Below are positions 52,228 through 58,843 of a DNA stretch of 64,000 nucleotides, piece by piece (position 1 is the first letter of the stretch; each line of letters begins with the position of its first letter). A model generated the notes under the pieces. It made no database searches. It had not been told where the DNA came from and saw only the letters and a list, made by a program, of their open reading frames with translations. The translations under genes were made by a program, and so were the position numbers. This DNA is from Haemophilus haemolyticus_L (GTDB taxonomy: Bacteria > Pseudomonadota > Gammaproteobacteria > Enterobacterales > Pasteurellaceae): contig NZ_QQGY01000007.1 in the NCBI RefSeq assembly GCF_003490595.1, positions 84,210 through 148,209 on the forward strand, read 5' to 3'.

Positions 52228-52588
52228 CAAGCTGCCCCTCATCTTGAGCCGCTTTCTTTATACGTTCCCAGGATAAATCAACAATAGACTGCACATCTTT
52301 ATGTTCAATATCCAAATAATCTTTTAGCTGATTATAAGTAAACCCATCATCTCGAATTAAGCCGCCAAAGGACTCATCTAGAAAAGAGCGTCCATAACGA
52401 TTATATCCTGTTAATATCACTCTTAATTTTTTTCCTTCTGATATAGAGTCTCTTAAACGGGGGGCAAGGAAATTTTTCCTAAAAACTAAACCGGTGTCGT
52501 TTTCTTCCCCTTTCATAACTTTTTCTGGAGATCGTCCATAGGGTTTTTTGGAGAACTCTTTGATAACATTTATTTTATTTACAGTCAT
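52217..52588 (-). CDS. STAS-like protein (DUF4325-like)
   Basis: 123 residues from ATG 52588, which has AAAGG six bases upstream and lies 2 nt past the ATPase stop; an in-frame ATG at 52609 would overlap that gene. The centre, KLRVILTGYNRYGRSFLDES followed by FGGLIR (about 47-72), matches the STAS-like DUF4325 pattern of a beta strand, a Ser-containing turn and a helix. STAS domains bind GHKL ATPases in anti-sigma/anti-anti-sigma switches. Here the partner ATPase is the preceding gene. Confidence 0.72.
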   Translation of the reverse strand: MTVNKINVIKEFSKKPYGRSPEKVMKGEENDTGLVFRKNFLAPRLRDSISEGKKLRVILTGYNRYGRSFLDESFGGLIRDDGFTYNQLKDYLDIEHKDVQSIVDLSWERIKKAAQDEGQLDED

Positions 52589-52590
52589 AT

Positions 52591-53583
52591 TTAAACCTTT
52601 ATATTCCACTGTATTAGCGTTCCATTAATCGGTATAGGCAAATCAACTAATTCTGGCAAGGTATCGTCATTGAGATATTTCATTGCACCACCACAACTAA
52701 ATACCCATAAAGTACCGTTTTCATGGGATGATACAAGCTTTTTAATGCTTTTACTACCTTGCCCGTGTTTTTCTTCGTCTTTATCTGTCATTCTAGTTAT
52801 GTCATCTGTCATCGCAAGATGAATGGCAGTCGATTCTGATGTGGATATTGCTTCAACAGAGGGTATAGAGATGTCTTGAGATAATCCAAATTTATGAATT
52901 ACTTCTCTTAACACTTGTTTAGTCTCATCACTTTCCCAGTCTATGCTATCGAAAAGCTTATTTCCTTTACAAAAAGTTTTTGGTATTCCAGATCCTTGAT
53001 CATAAAGAACTAAATATAATTCATTCTCAAATAAATCACACATTAGCCACCAAGGGCGATGTAAAGAGTCATTTTCTGGATATGCGTGTAAAGTAACATT
53101 ATTTATCGCCTCATAAATGGCATCACTTAAAACATGTTCTTGTTCTGGAGTTAATTTATTCTTATAAATTTGATATTGTATGAAATCAATTATTTCATCT
53201 CTAAACATCCCACCAACACTACTAATGATTGGCATCCCGTCTTGTTCACGCTCAAAATTATTCTTAGAATATCCATGTTTTAATAAATAAGCAAATCCAG
53301 ATCTTTTTAACAAAAGCTGGACATTTTTATAAAATGGCGAAAATAAAAAATGGATTCTAATATTACTGTTGCTTTTAAGTATGGTTTCAAGTTTAGAATA
53401 AAGTAGTACCATTGCAGCAGCCTTTATATCAACACAAGAAAAAAAGCTAATAGTTGTTTCGGTAATATTATTTTTTAAAATTAAGTCTAAAGAATTTATA
53501 AAGGCAAGAGATTCATTCCTATATTCATTATTATATATATTGAGTATTCTAGGACATCTAAAAATATTTTTTCTATTTCTCAT
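52591..53583 (-). CDS. GHKL-type (HATPase_c) ATP-binding protein
   Basis: 330 residues, soluble. The C-terminal part has the three GHKL boxes: N box SDAIYEAINNVTLHAYPEN (Asn161/Asn162), G1 box LVLYDQGSGIPKTF (Asp195, Gly197/199) and G2 box EKHGQGSKSIKKLV (273-276). The N-terminal 100 residues alternate strands and helices in a STAS-like way (TTISFFSCVDIKAAAMVLLY; NSNIRIHFLFSPFYKNVQLL). No HisKA or sensor domain. First gene of the three-gene minus-strand operon in an AT-rich cargo block between D and the repressor. Kinase activity on the STAS-like partner is an inference. Confidence 0.85.
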   Translation of the reverse strand: MRNRKNIFRCPRILNIYNNEYRNESLAFINSLDLILKNNITETTISFFSCVDIKAAAMVLLYSKLETILKSNSNIRIHFLFSPFYKNVQLLLKRSGFAYLLKHGYSKNNFEREQDGMPIISSVGGMFRDEIIDFIQYQIYKNKLTPEQEHVLSDAIYEAINNVTLHAYPENDSLHRPWWLMCDLFENELYLVLYDQGSGIPKTFCKGNKLFDSIDWESDETKQVLREVIHKFGLSQDISIPSVEAISTSESTAIHLAMTDDITRMTDKDEEKHGQGSKSIKKLVSSHENGTLWVFSCGGAMKYLNDDTLPELVDLPIPINGTLIQWNIKV

Positions 53584-53636
53584 AATCAGTTTCTACAAAA
53601 ATGTCTGCTAAAAAACAGGTATTATGTTAATTTAAA

Positions 53637-53822
53637 TTATGCTTTTGGACGAGTGAATAATACGAATAAGCCAAGAATTACATCACCAATTCCACAAATC
53701 GAAAGGATTATACTTGCGCCTAATCCAGTACCAATCGCTGCATCTGCTTTTTTACTTTTGGCAAAAGTTGCTGTTGAGAAAGCAAGGGAAAGTACGGTTA
53801 AAATTAAAAGTAGTTTTTTCAT
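53637..53822 (-). CDS. Small exported membrane protein, unknown
   Basis: 61 residues: signal peptide (MKKLLLILTVLSLAFSTATF), short Lys-rich hinge (AKSKKADAA) and one Gly-rich TM (about 30-56, IGTGLGASIILSICGIGDVI). GGAGA before the ATG. It precedes the ATPase gene on the same strand (53-bp gap) and might be part of the same transcript. Confidence 0.65.
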   Translation of the reverse strand: MKKLLLILTVLSLAFSTATFAKSKKADAAIGTGLGASIILSICGIGDVILGLFVLFTRPKA

Positions 53823-53859
53823 TTCGGTATCTCCCCTACAAATCCCTCGGGTTAATCGC

Positions 53860-53886
53860 TACCACTTCTTCATCTTCATTGGCAAA
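53860..53886 (-). repeat. Copy of the repressor 3' end
   Basis: 27 bp matching 54373-54399 with one mismatch, same orientation. At 54373 it encodes the last residues of the repressor (LPMKMKKW). The copies flank the 139-residue-class exported gene and the excalibur remnant, marking a duplication or insertion boundary. Confidence 0.85.
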
Positions 53887-53932
53887 TACTCTCACAAGGC
53901 ACGCCATCGTGGTCACGGTCAAGTTTTTTCAT
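53876..53932 (-). pseudogene. Excalibur-domain gene remnant
   Basis: A short frame reading MKKLDRDHDGVPCESICQ then stop. LDRDHDGVPCES is the DxDxDGxxCE calcium-binding signature of the excalibur domain. The rest of such a domain is missing, and the frame ends inside the duplicated repressor 3' end, so this looks like a scar of a lost gene. Confidence 0.6.
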
Positions 53933-53942
53933 TGAATGCTCC

Positions 53943-54350
53943 TTAGAATTTCTTTAATCCATATTTAAATGTACGTTCCTCAAGTTCATTATCTGACCAA
54001 TCATGTTTTATTGGTGCTGCACAAACTGTTTTATCTATGTTTATTCTGTATCCAGAATTATTATCGCGATTCCTTACTTCGATAATTTTGAAATCAATAT
54101 CTTGCCAGTAACTAGGTTCAAAATAACTATCATCGCAGATTATTCTTACAACATATTTTGCATAATCACGTTGAATAATAGGTTTATTTATCCTTACAGA
54201 AATAACATGATTAAGGTAATTTACATCTTCTTCAGGATCTGCAACTGATGATACTTCATCAAATAAATCTACAATTTCATCAGGTACAGTTTGAGAATAA
54301 GCAGATACACTACAAAATAGTGTCAATAAAAACAAAAGTTTCATCTTCAT
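53943..54350 (-). CDS. Exported protein, unknown
   Basis: 135 residues from ATG 54350: signal peptide (MKMKLLFLLTLFCSVSAYSQ) and a soluble mature domain with two Cys (IICDDSYFEP; DKTVCAAPIKHDW). An earlier ATG at 54365 is possible. Lies between two copies of the repressor 3' end; AT-rich, like the rest of the cargo. No family recognised. Confidence 0.7.
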   Translation of the reverse strand: MKMKLLFLLTLFCSVSAYSQTVPDEIVDLFDEVSSVADPEEDVNYLNHVISVRINKPIIQRDYAKYVVRIICDDSYFEPSYWQDIDFKIIEVRNRDNNSGYRINIDKTVCAAPIKHDWSDNELEERTFKYGLKKF

Positions 54351-54371
54351 AATTTTCACAATCAATTGCCA

Positions 54372-55052
54372 TTACCACTTCTTCATCTTCATCGGCAAAC
54401 TAAACACCACGCGTCCGTGAATATAGACGGGATCATCCTGTTTTATCTCCCACTCTTTATACTCTTCTTTATTATCAGAAATCGCCCACATTTCGCGACC
54501 GCGTTTTTGCAAGCGTTTAATGAATGTGTGATCATCAAACGTGAACACATAAAGCCCATCGGCACTGAAATAATTTTCTGATACATCGACATAAAGTAAA
54601 TCGCCGCTTTCCAATGTCGGCGCCATACTATCGCCTTTTACGGCAATAATCTTTAAGTTTTTAGCATCGGTGCGCCCAAATTGGCGGCGGAAGAAATCCA
54701 AGTCGAACTCTTGCGCCAATAAGCCTTGTTCTGTCCGAGTTAAAAACGAACCATTTCCTGCACTGGCTTCAATATCCAAAATTTCCACTCGAACAGTGTT
54801 TCTTGCTTCTGAGTCATGTAGGTTGATTACACGAACGGAATCATCAAAACTTTCACTATTGTCTTTAAAACCAAGAGCATTTCTTATATCTTCAGGCATA
54901 TCTGAAATGCGATATTCAAAAATGTTTCCTTTTTTTCCTTCAACTCTTCGACGAGCCCAGTTTCCTTTTTTGGCTTTTTGAGTAAGCCCCTGTATAGATA
55001 TATCTAATCCTAGTTCATCTATGATGTTTTTTAATTCAATCCAGTTACGCAT
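54372..55052 (-). CDS. Phage repressor, S24 (LexA/CI-like) with Mu-type DNA-binding domain
   Basis: 226 residues. N-terminal Mu repressor/transposase-like winged helix (GLTQKAKKGNWARRRVEGKK), linker with an Ala-Gly site (EASAGNGS) and an S24 autoprotease domain with Ser in KGDSMAPTLESGDLLYVD and Lys in FIKRLQKRGREMW. It maintains lysogeny, with cleavage on SOS induction expected from the motifs. Operator-like repeats lie directly upstream. Confidence 0.92.
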   Translation of the reverse strand: MRNWIELKNIIDELGLDISIQGLTQKAKKGNWARRRVEGKKGNIFEYRISDMPEDIRNALGFKDNSESFDDSVRVINLHDSEARNTVRVEILDIEASAGNGSFLTRTEQGLLAQEFDLDFFRRQFGRTDAKNLKIIAVKGDSMAPTLESGDLLYVDVSENYFSADGLYVFTFDDHTFIKRLQKRGREMWAISDNKEEYKEWEIKQDDPVYIHGRVVFSLPMKMKKW

Positions 55053-55104
55053 AATTAGTCCTATAAATCAAATAGTTAAAAATTCAAATTCAAAAATATC
55101 AAAT

Positions 55105-55150
55105 TTTTAACTTAAACCAATTGATTTAAGTTAAACTTCAACTTAAACTA
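55105..55150. promoter_or_regulatory. Operator region of the repressor
   Basis: AACTTAAA occurs at 55109-55116 and 55140-55147 and inverted as TTTAAGTT at 55125-55132, giving dyads spaced one helical turn apart. They lie between the repressor start and the convergently placed small genes. Very AT-rich flanks suit promoters in both directions. Confidence 0.65.
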
Positions 55151-55211
55151 AGCCATAACAATGTAAACAAACACAAAAACACAATGGCAATGCTTTCTCA
55201 ATGTAAACGAT

Positions 55212-55454
55212 CTATTGCACGTTATGTGGCGTGGCTTGCATTAAAAATGTTGTACCGAGTTTCTCTTGGAAAATCGCAAGTGCCCGCAGCATTTCTTGTG
55301 TTGCCTGCGGTGTATAACGAAAAGTCATCTTCGCTTGTGGCACACCTGAAACAAACTGAAAACATTCCACCGTCATTTCTCCTGTCTCGGCATGGAAAGT
55401 GATGTTGAGCGGTGAATCAACTTCAATGGGAATAACCAGTGTTTCGTCAGTCAT
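55212..55454 (-). CDS. Small phage protein, unknown
   Basis: 80 residues, acidic (TLVIPIEVDSPLNITFHAET; FVSGVPQAKMTFRYTPQATQ). AAGGAA before the ATG supports it. Reads toward the repressor on the same strand, in the place where many phages have plus-strand cro/cox. No HTH seen. No family recognised. Confidence 0.75.
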   Translation of the reverse strand: MTDETLVIPIEVDSPLNITFHAETGEMTVECFQFVSGVPQAKMTFRYTPQATQEMLRALAIFQEKLGTTFLMQATPHNVQ

Positions 55455-55491
55455 GGGGGGTTCCTTATTTTTATGGAAAAATTAATGACGA

Positions 55492-55785
55492 CTATTTCTG
55501 TTCAAAGAGATTTTGTAGTGAACGTACATATTCACGCCCCTGTTGATCTTCAGGAGGCAGTTCAGCAAGAAGTTTTGTGTATAAAACACGCTGTTGCTCA
55601 AGAAGTGGAGAGAATGAGGGCTCAACGTGAAGGAAAGACTCACGCATCTTTGAAAGATAAAGAATAGTGCTTTGCAATTTGGCTTGTTGATAAATCAATT
55701 CAGAAAGCAAGTTTTGACGTTCAATACGCACTTGCATTTGCGCTTCAAGTTTTTCGAGACGTTCTTCAATGGAAAGTGCGGTCAT
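55492..55785 (-). CDS. Coiled-coil phage protein, unknown
   Basis: 97 residues from ATG 55785 (MTALSIEERLEKLEAQMQVR), nearly all helix, Leu-rich. AGGA upstream. It starts on a uptake core (ACCGCACTT) at its N-terminal codons. Upstream of and in line with the 80-residue gene; the two may form a small operon ahead of the repressor. A plus-strand frame across the same region is judged a shadow. Confidence 0.72.
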   Translation of the reverse strand: MTALSIEERLEKLEAQMQVRIERQNLLSELIYQQAKLQSTILYLSKMRESFLHVEPSFSPLLEQQRVLYTKLLAELPPEDQQGREYVRSLQNLFEQK

Positions 55786-55865
55786 AAAAATCCTCAGGGT
55801 AAGAGAACACATAATTATTAGTGATTGAGTATAACAAAGTAAACAAAAACAACAAGGAAAAGAGT

Positions 55866-56021
55866 ATGGCGAAAACAGAAAAAAAACGCGAACTAAAATC
55901 TGAAATTATTGCATTTCGTGTGACGGCAAGTTTTAAAGAAAAGTTACAAGAAATGGCTCAAGCGGATAAACGGGAATTGAATGATTTTATCCGTTTGAAA
56001 TTAGAAGAATGTATTAATTAA
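55866..56021 (+). CDS. Ribbon-helix-helix small DNA-binding protein
   Basis: 51 residues (IIAFRVTASFKEKLQEMAQA; DKRELNDFIRLKLEECIN), the RHH pattern of Arc/MobC-type proteins. ACAAGGAAAA precedes the ATG at 55866. First gene of the early plus-strand operon, so possibly a Cro-like or Cox-like regulator; inference. Confidence 0.75.
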   Translation: MAKTEKKRELKSEIIAFRVTASFKEKLQEMAQADKRELNDFIRLKLEECIN

Positions 56022-56084
56022 TCAGTCAGTAAGATGACATTAAGCCAAACGATCCCAGCAACAATAGACCAGTTAAGGATAAAT

Positions 56085-56174
56085 ATGAGAAATCGTAAAA
56101 ATCGAGTCAGCATGGCATACCTCGTGGCGTTATTTTCAATGGTTTCGTACTTTATGGTGTTGATTCTCTTTTAA
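56085..56174 (+). CDS. Tiny membrane protein
   Basis: 29 residues, MRNRKNRVSMAYLVALFSMV then a hydrophobic end, single TM. TTAAGGATAA before the ATG. Unknown. Confidence 0.5.
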   Translation: MRNRKNRVSMAYLVALFSMVSYFMVLILF

Positions 56175-56237
56175 TTTTAATAACCGTGCAATCCATATTG
56201 GGGAATATGGAGAGCGTAGAACAAAAAGAAGGTGTGT

Positions 56238-56609
56238 ATGTGTGAACAAAATAATCAGGCAATATTTAGTGCAAGAGATGTGGAAATGCTGCGTTATGCC
56301 TTGGCTTATGTGAAGCAAGCAGGCGTGGAAAAATTTGAAGAAGAAGTGGCAGGCATTGTGCAAGATCCACAATGGCAAACCCTTGCCAAGGGTACATTTC
56401 ATTTTCAACGCAACAAATATGGCGAAATCGTGGCGTGGATTGAACCCAGTGAAAACTGTGATGATTTGCCCTTCGTGCAAAATGCGGTGGCAATTTTGAT
56501 TGAGCAGGGCTTAGTGCATAACGCCAATGTGACAATTCGCCACAATGTGCGTGATGAATTTGAATTTACCTATCCACAATTATTGTTAAGAAATGGGTAT
56601 CTTCAATAG
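56238..56609 (+). CDS. Phage early protein, unknown
   Basis: 123 residues, acidic, soluble (ARDVEMLRYALAYVKQAGVE; FVQNAVAILIEQGLVHNANV). Start ATG at 56238 chosen; the frame is open six bases earlier. No family recognised. Confidence 0.75.
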   Translation: MCEQNNQAIFSARDVEMLRYALAYVKQAGVEKFEEEVAGIVQDPQWQTLAKGTFHFQRNKYGEIVAWIEPSENCDDLPFVQNAVAILIEQGLVHNANVTIRHNVRDEFEFTYPQLLLRNGYLQ

Positions 56610-56625
56610 CATTTTAAATCGTAAA

Positions 56626-56886
56626 TCAATCCATTAATGCCCAACGCCGATAAAATTTGCCCGGTGCTTCAAGCACGAAATCACCGTGTTTTTTTAGAAA
56701 AGTCTCAAGTGCTAAAAATTCGACGTATGACTGGCAAATAATTTCCCGATACACAATACCAAGATAGGAAATCCCTACACGATAAGTCGGGTCGTAAACA
56801 TCCCAGTGTGCTTTATCTTCCGCGTGTTGTGCAATAAATGCCGAAAGTTCGACATCGGTATCAGGAATAAGTAAACGTGTTTTCAT
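56626..56886 (-). CDS. Small phage protein on the opposite strand, unknown
   Basis: 86 residues from ATG 56886 (MKTRLLIPDTDVELSAFIAQ) with a strong AAAGGAG site. Soluble, mixed alpha/beta. Lies against the plus-strand early genes. No family recognised. Confidence 0.7.
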   Translation of the reverse strand: MKTRLLIPDTDVELSAFIAQHAEDKAHWDVYDPTYRVGISYLGIVYREIICQSYVEFLALETFLKKHGDFVLEAPGKFYRRWALMD

Positions 56887-56928
56887 AATGGCTCCTTTTT
56901 GGGGCAAGTATAACAAAAGGTGGTGAGT

Positions 56929-57216
56929 GTGTCCCAATATCCAAGTTTTACCGTTAAATCATTAGTGAAATGCCCTATTTGTGAAGGGCCTTTAAACATT
57001 GATACATCAAGTGCGATTAGTTTGACCTATTTTAAAGGTCATCTGGTGTGCTGTAATCCGCGTTGTCGTGATTTTGAATGCGATTTTGAAATCATTCTGT
57101 CCAATTTTAAACGCAGCCTTGGTATGCGTGATGCACATGAGATTGCAACGTGGACCGCATCAGAAAAATCACGCAAGAATATTGACCCTCGGCAGATTCA
57201 AATCGAAACCGATTAA
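56929..57216 (+). CDS. Ogr/Delta-family zinc finger (late gene activator-like)
   Basis: About 95 residues. Zinc finger C-X2-C ... C-X4-C in KCPICEGPLNIDTSSAISLT and HLVCCNPRCRDFECDF, the pattern of P2 Ogr/P4 Delta activators of late promoters. Start is uncertain: GTG at 56929 has AAAAGG 8 bases upstream, GTG at 56920 is too close to it. Divergent from the 86-residue gene. Confidence 0.85.
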   Translation: MSQYPSFTVKSLVKCPICEGPLNIDTSSAISLTYFKGHLVCCNPRCRDFECDFEIILSNFKRSLGMRDAHEIATWTASEKSRKNIDPRQIQIETD

Positions 57217-57307
57217 TTCTTAATTTTCCAACCGTAATTTAAACATCGTCGTTTGAAGAAATTCATTCGACAGGATTTTTGCAACCCAAATTTAGGAGTT
57301 TGAGCAA

Positions 57308-57568
57308 ATGGCAAGCAGTAATTATGTATATGACAACGGTAAAAAACGCCATAACCGTGTGAATGTGTGGCAGTTAAACAAAACCGTTCAAGAACAGGCT
57401 CGCAACATTCAACTGTTGCAACGAGCAATTTCTCACCAAACAAACGTGAATGCACAGCAAGTATTGCTGAATGAATCACTCAGTGATCGCATTGCATTAC
57501 TTAAAGAAGAACAGTGGGCACGTGAACAAAGCATTTTCCAACGCTTTGTACGGTGGTTCCGTAAATAA
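57308..57568 (+). CDS. Helical early phage protein, unknown
   Basis: 86 residues, basic N-terminus (YVYDNGKKRHNRVNVWQLNK) and a long helix (VQEQARNIQLLQRAISHQTN). The TTTAGGAGTTTGAGCAA leader gives a clear ribosome site. Unknown. Confidence 0.72.
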   Translation: MASSNYVYDNGKKRHNRVNVWQLNKTVQEQARNIQLLQRAISHQTNVNAQQVLLNESLSDRIALLKEEQWAREQSIFQRFVRWFRK

Positions 57569-57585
57569 ATGAATGGGGGTGAGTG

Positions 57586-58020
57586 ATGGCCTTAATGCCT
57601 TATTGCTTTGACGATGAAACTGAGTCACTGGCAGAAAAATGGTGTTGGGCGCATAAGGTGGCGGTGCCGAAGGTGCGCAGTTATGCCGATGCGCTGCATT
57701 TCACCGGCAAAAGCCGTTATCGCGTAGAGCGTGCATTCAATGAGGTTCCGCCTTATTTACGCACCAAATTACTGCAGTGGGCTGGCATTGATATTACACC
57801 AGAGAACAAAAATGCGGACATGGTGCGTAGCCTGTATCTGATCAACCGTTACAGCCGTGGCAATAAGCTGGCTCAATTTAACGATGATGGAAAACGTAAG
57901 ATTGCCAATGCTTTATATGAAGTGCGGGAACTTTCTAACTCTTTTCCGCAAGGCATTACTGCCAGTGAATTTTTCCAAATCGACAAATGGGGAGAAAAAG
58001 ATGACCAACCTTGCCAATAA
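57586..58020 (+). CDS. Early phage protein, unknown
   Basis: 144 residues (MPYCFDDETESLAEKWCWAH; SYADALHFTGKSRYRVERAF). Basic, helical. GGGGGTGAG precedes the ATG; an overlapping GTG is one codon upstream. May be a DNA-binding early protein; no family recognised. Overlaps the next gene. Confidence 0.75.
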   Translation: MALMPYCFDDETESLAEKWCWAHKVAVPKVRSYADALHFTGKSRYRVERAFNEVPPYLRTKLLQWAGIDITPENKNADMVRSLYLINRYSRGNKLAQFNDDGKRKIANALYEVRELSNSFPQGITASEFFQIDKWGEKDDQPCQ

Positions 58021-58174
58021 ATCCGCGCAGAAATGGCACCTCAAATATCGTTATTTTCGCGCGCTGTGGCTGCAGTTGAAAGCACAGGGGTGTGATGCCG
58101 ACGCCGATTTGATTTTCCCAAAAATGATTGATGCCGCCGACGCGGTAATTTACTTAGCGATAAATGCAAAATGA
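58001..58174 (+). CDS. Small early phage protein, unknown
   Basis: 57 residues from ATG 58001 (MTNLANKSAQKWHLKYRYFR). It sits in a chain of overlapping starts (20-bp and 4-bp overlaps), with GGAGAAAAAG just before the ATG. Confidence 0.7.
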   Translation: MTNLANKSAQKWHLKYRYFRALWLQLKAQGCDADADLIFPKMIDAADAVIYLAINAK

Positions 58175-58425
58175 AAAAATTAGCTATCAAAACTTATTTA
58201 GACCATGCGCAACACGCAAAAGAAAGTGAGCAACAAGGCAATTATGGGTTAGCCGCAAAACAATGGCGTTCAGCGTGGATAGCTGCACCAACCGAAACAC
58301 AAACAAACTGGAGCTTTGCACGCGCTGAATATTGTTTCAAAAAAGCGATTGAGGAAGGGCAAATCAAACTAGAAAAGACCCGCCAATATGACTTTAAGCA
58401 ATTTATGGGGAAACGTGATGAGTGA
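58171..58425 (+). CDS. ANR family regulator
   Basis: 84 residues. Pattern YLDHAQHAKESEQQGNYGLA / AAKQWRSAW / NWSFARAEYCFKKA matches the short ANR family (anti-activators of AraC-type regulators in enteric pathogens, also found in phages). Overlaps its upstream neighbour by 4 bp (ATGA). Confidence 0.8.
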   Translation: MKKLAIKTYLDHAQHAKESEQQGNYGLAAKQWRSAWIAAPTETQTNWSFARAEYCFKKAIEEGQIKLEKTRQYDFKQFMGKRDE

Positions 58426-58519
58426 GCTTTTTATGATGTTTTTAGTGGCGGTATTTGCTGTTCTTGGTGCAACTATCACGGTAATGGGATTAATTGAGTT
58501 TATTACGGACGTGCTAGAT
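58418..58519 (+). CDS. Tiny membrane protein
   Basis: 33 residues, one TM (MSELFMMFLVAVFAVLGATI onward), start inside the ANR gene end with an AAACGTG leader. Low certainty. Confidence 0.4.
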
Positions 58520-58546
58520 AGCCGTTGGTAAAGGAGAAAAAGAATA

Positions 58547-58834
58547 ATGGAAAACAATATTTATATTCCGCTTGATTGTGGTGTGACGTTGAGAGTTAGA
58601 ACGATGAATTCACGTTTTCAAGTGTTTGAAATGATTGAAGGGCAAGAACCACAAAATATAGGTGAATCACTTAGCAATGTTTTAGATATAGTTGATGTAT
58701 TGCGCCATTATGACTTAACACAGCAAGAAATTTCAACTTTAGATGAATTCGTTAGTGCCGTGAAATCCACTAACAACAAAATCAAAGAATATTTTGAATA
58801 TCACAGTGAATATTTAGCCAATACGGCAATGTAA
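58547..58834 (+). CDS. Early phage protein, unknown
   Basis: 95 residues, acidic, soluble (MENNIYIPLDCGVTLRVRTM; LDIVDVLRHYDLTQQEISTL). AAAGGAGAAAA before the ATG. Directly precedes the replication gene; no family recognised. Confidence 0.75.
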   Translation: MENNIYIPLDCGVTLRVRTMNSRFQVFEMIEGQEPQNIGESLSNVLDIVDVLRHYDLTQQEISTLDEFVSAVKSTNNKIKEYFEYHSEYLANTAM

Positions 58835-58843
58835 GGATTCTTG

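Noticed and set aside
54670..54981. Plus-strand frame opposite the repressor
   Set aside because: Shadow of the S24 repressor coding region.
55184..55402. Plus-strand frame as a possible cro gene
   Set aside because: No HTH pattern; it is antisense to an 80-residue minus-strand gene with a better ribosome site and more protein-like sequence.
55473..55667. Plus-strand frame with a mild protein look
   Set aside because: Antisense to the coiled-coil gene at 55492-55785, whose start and ribosome site are clearer; I chose one strand only.
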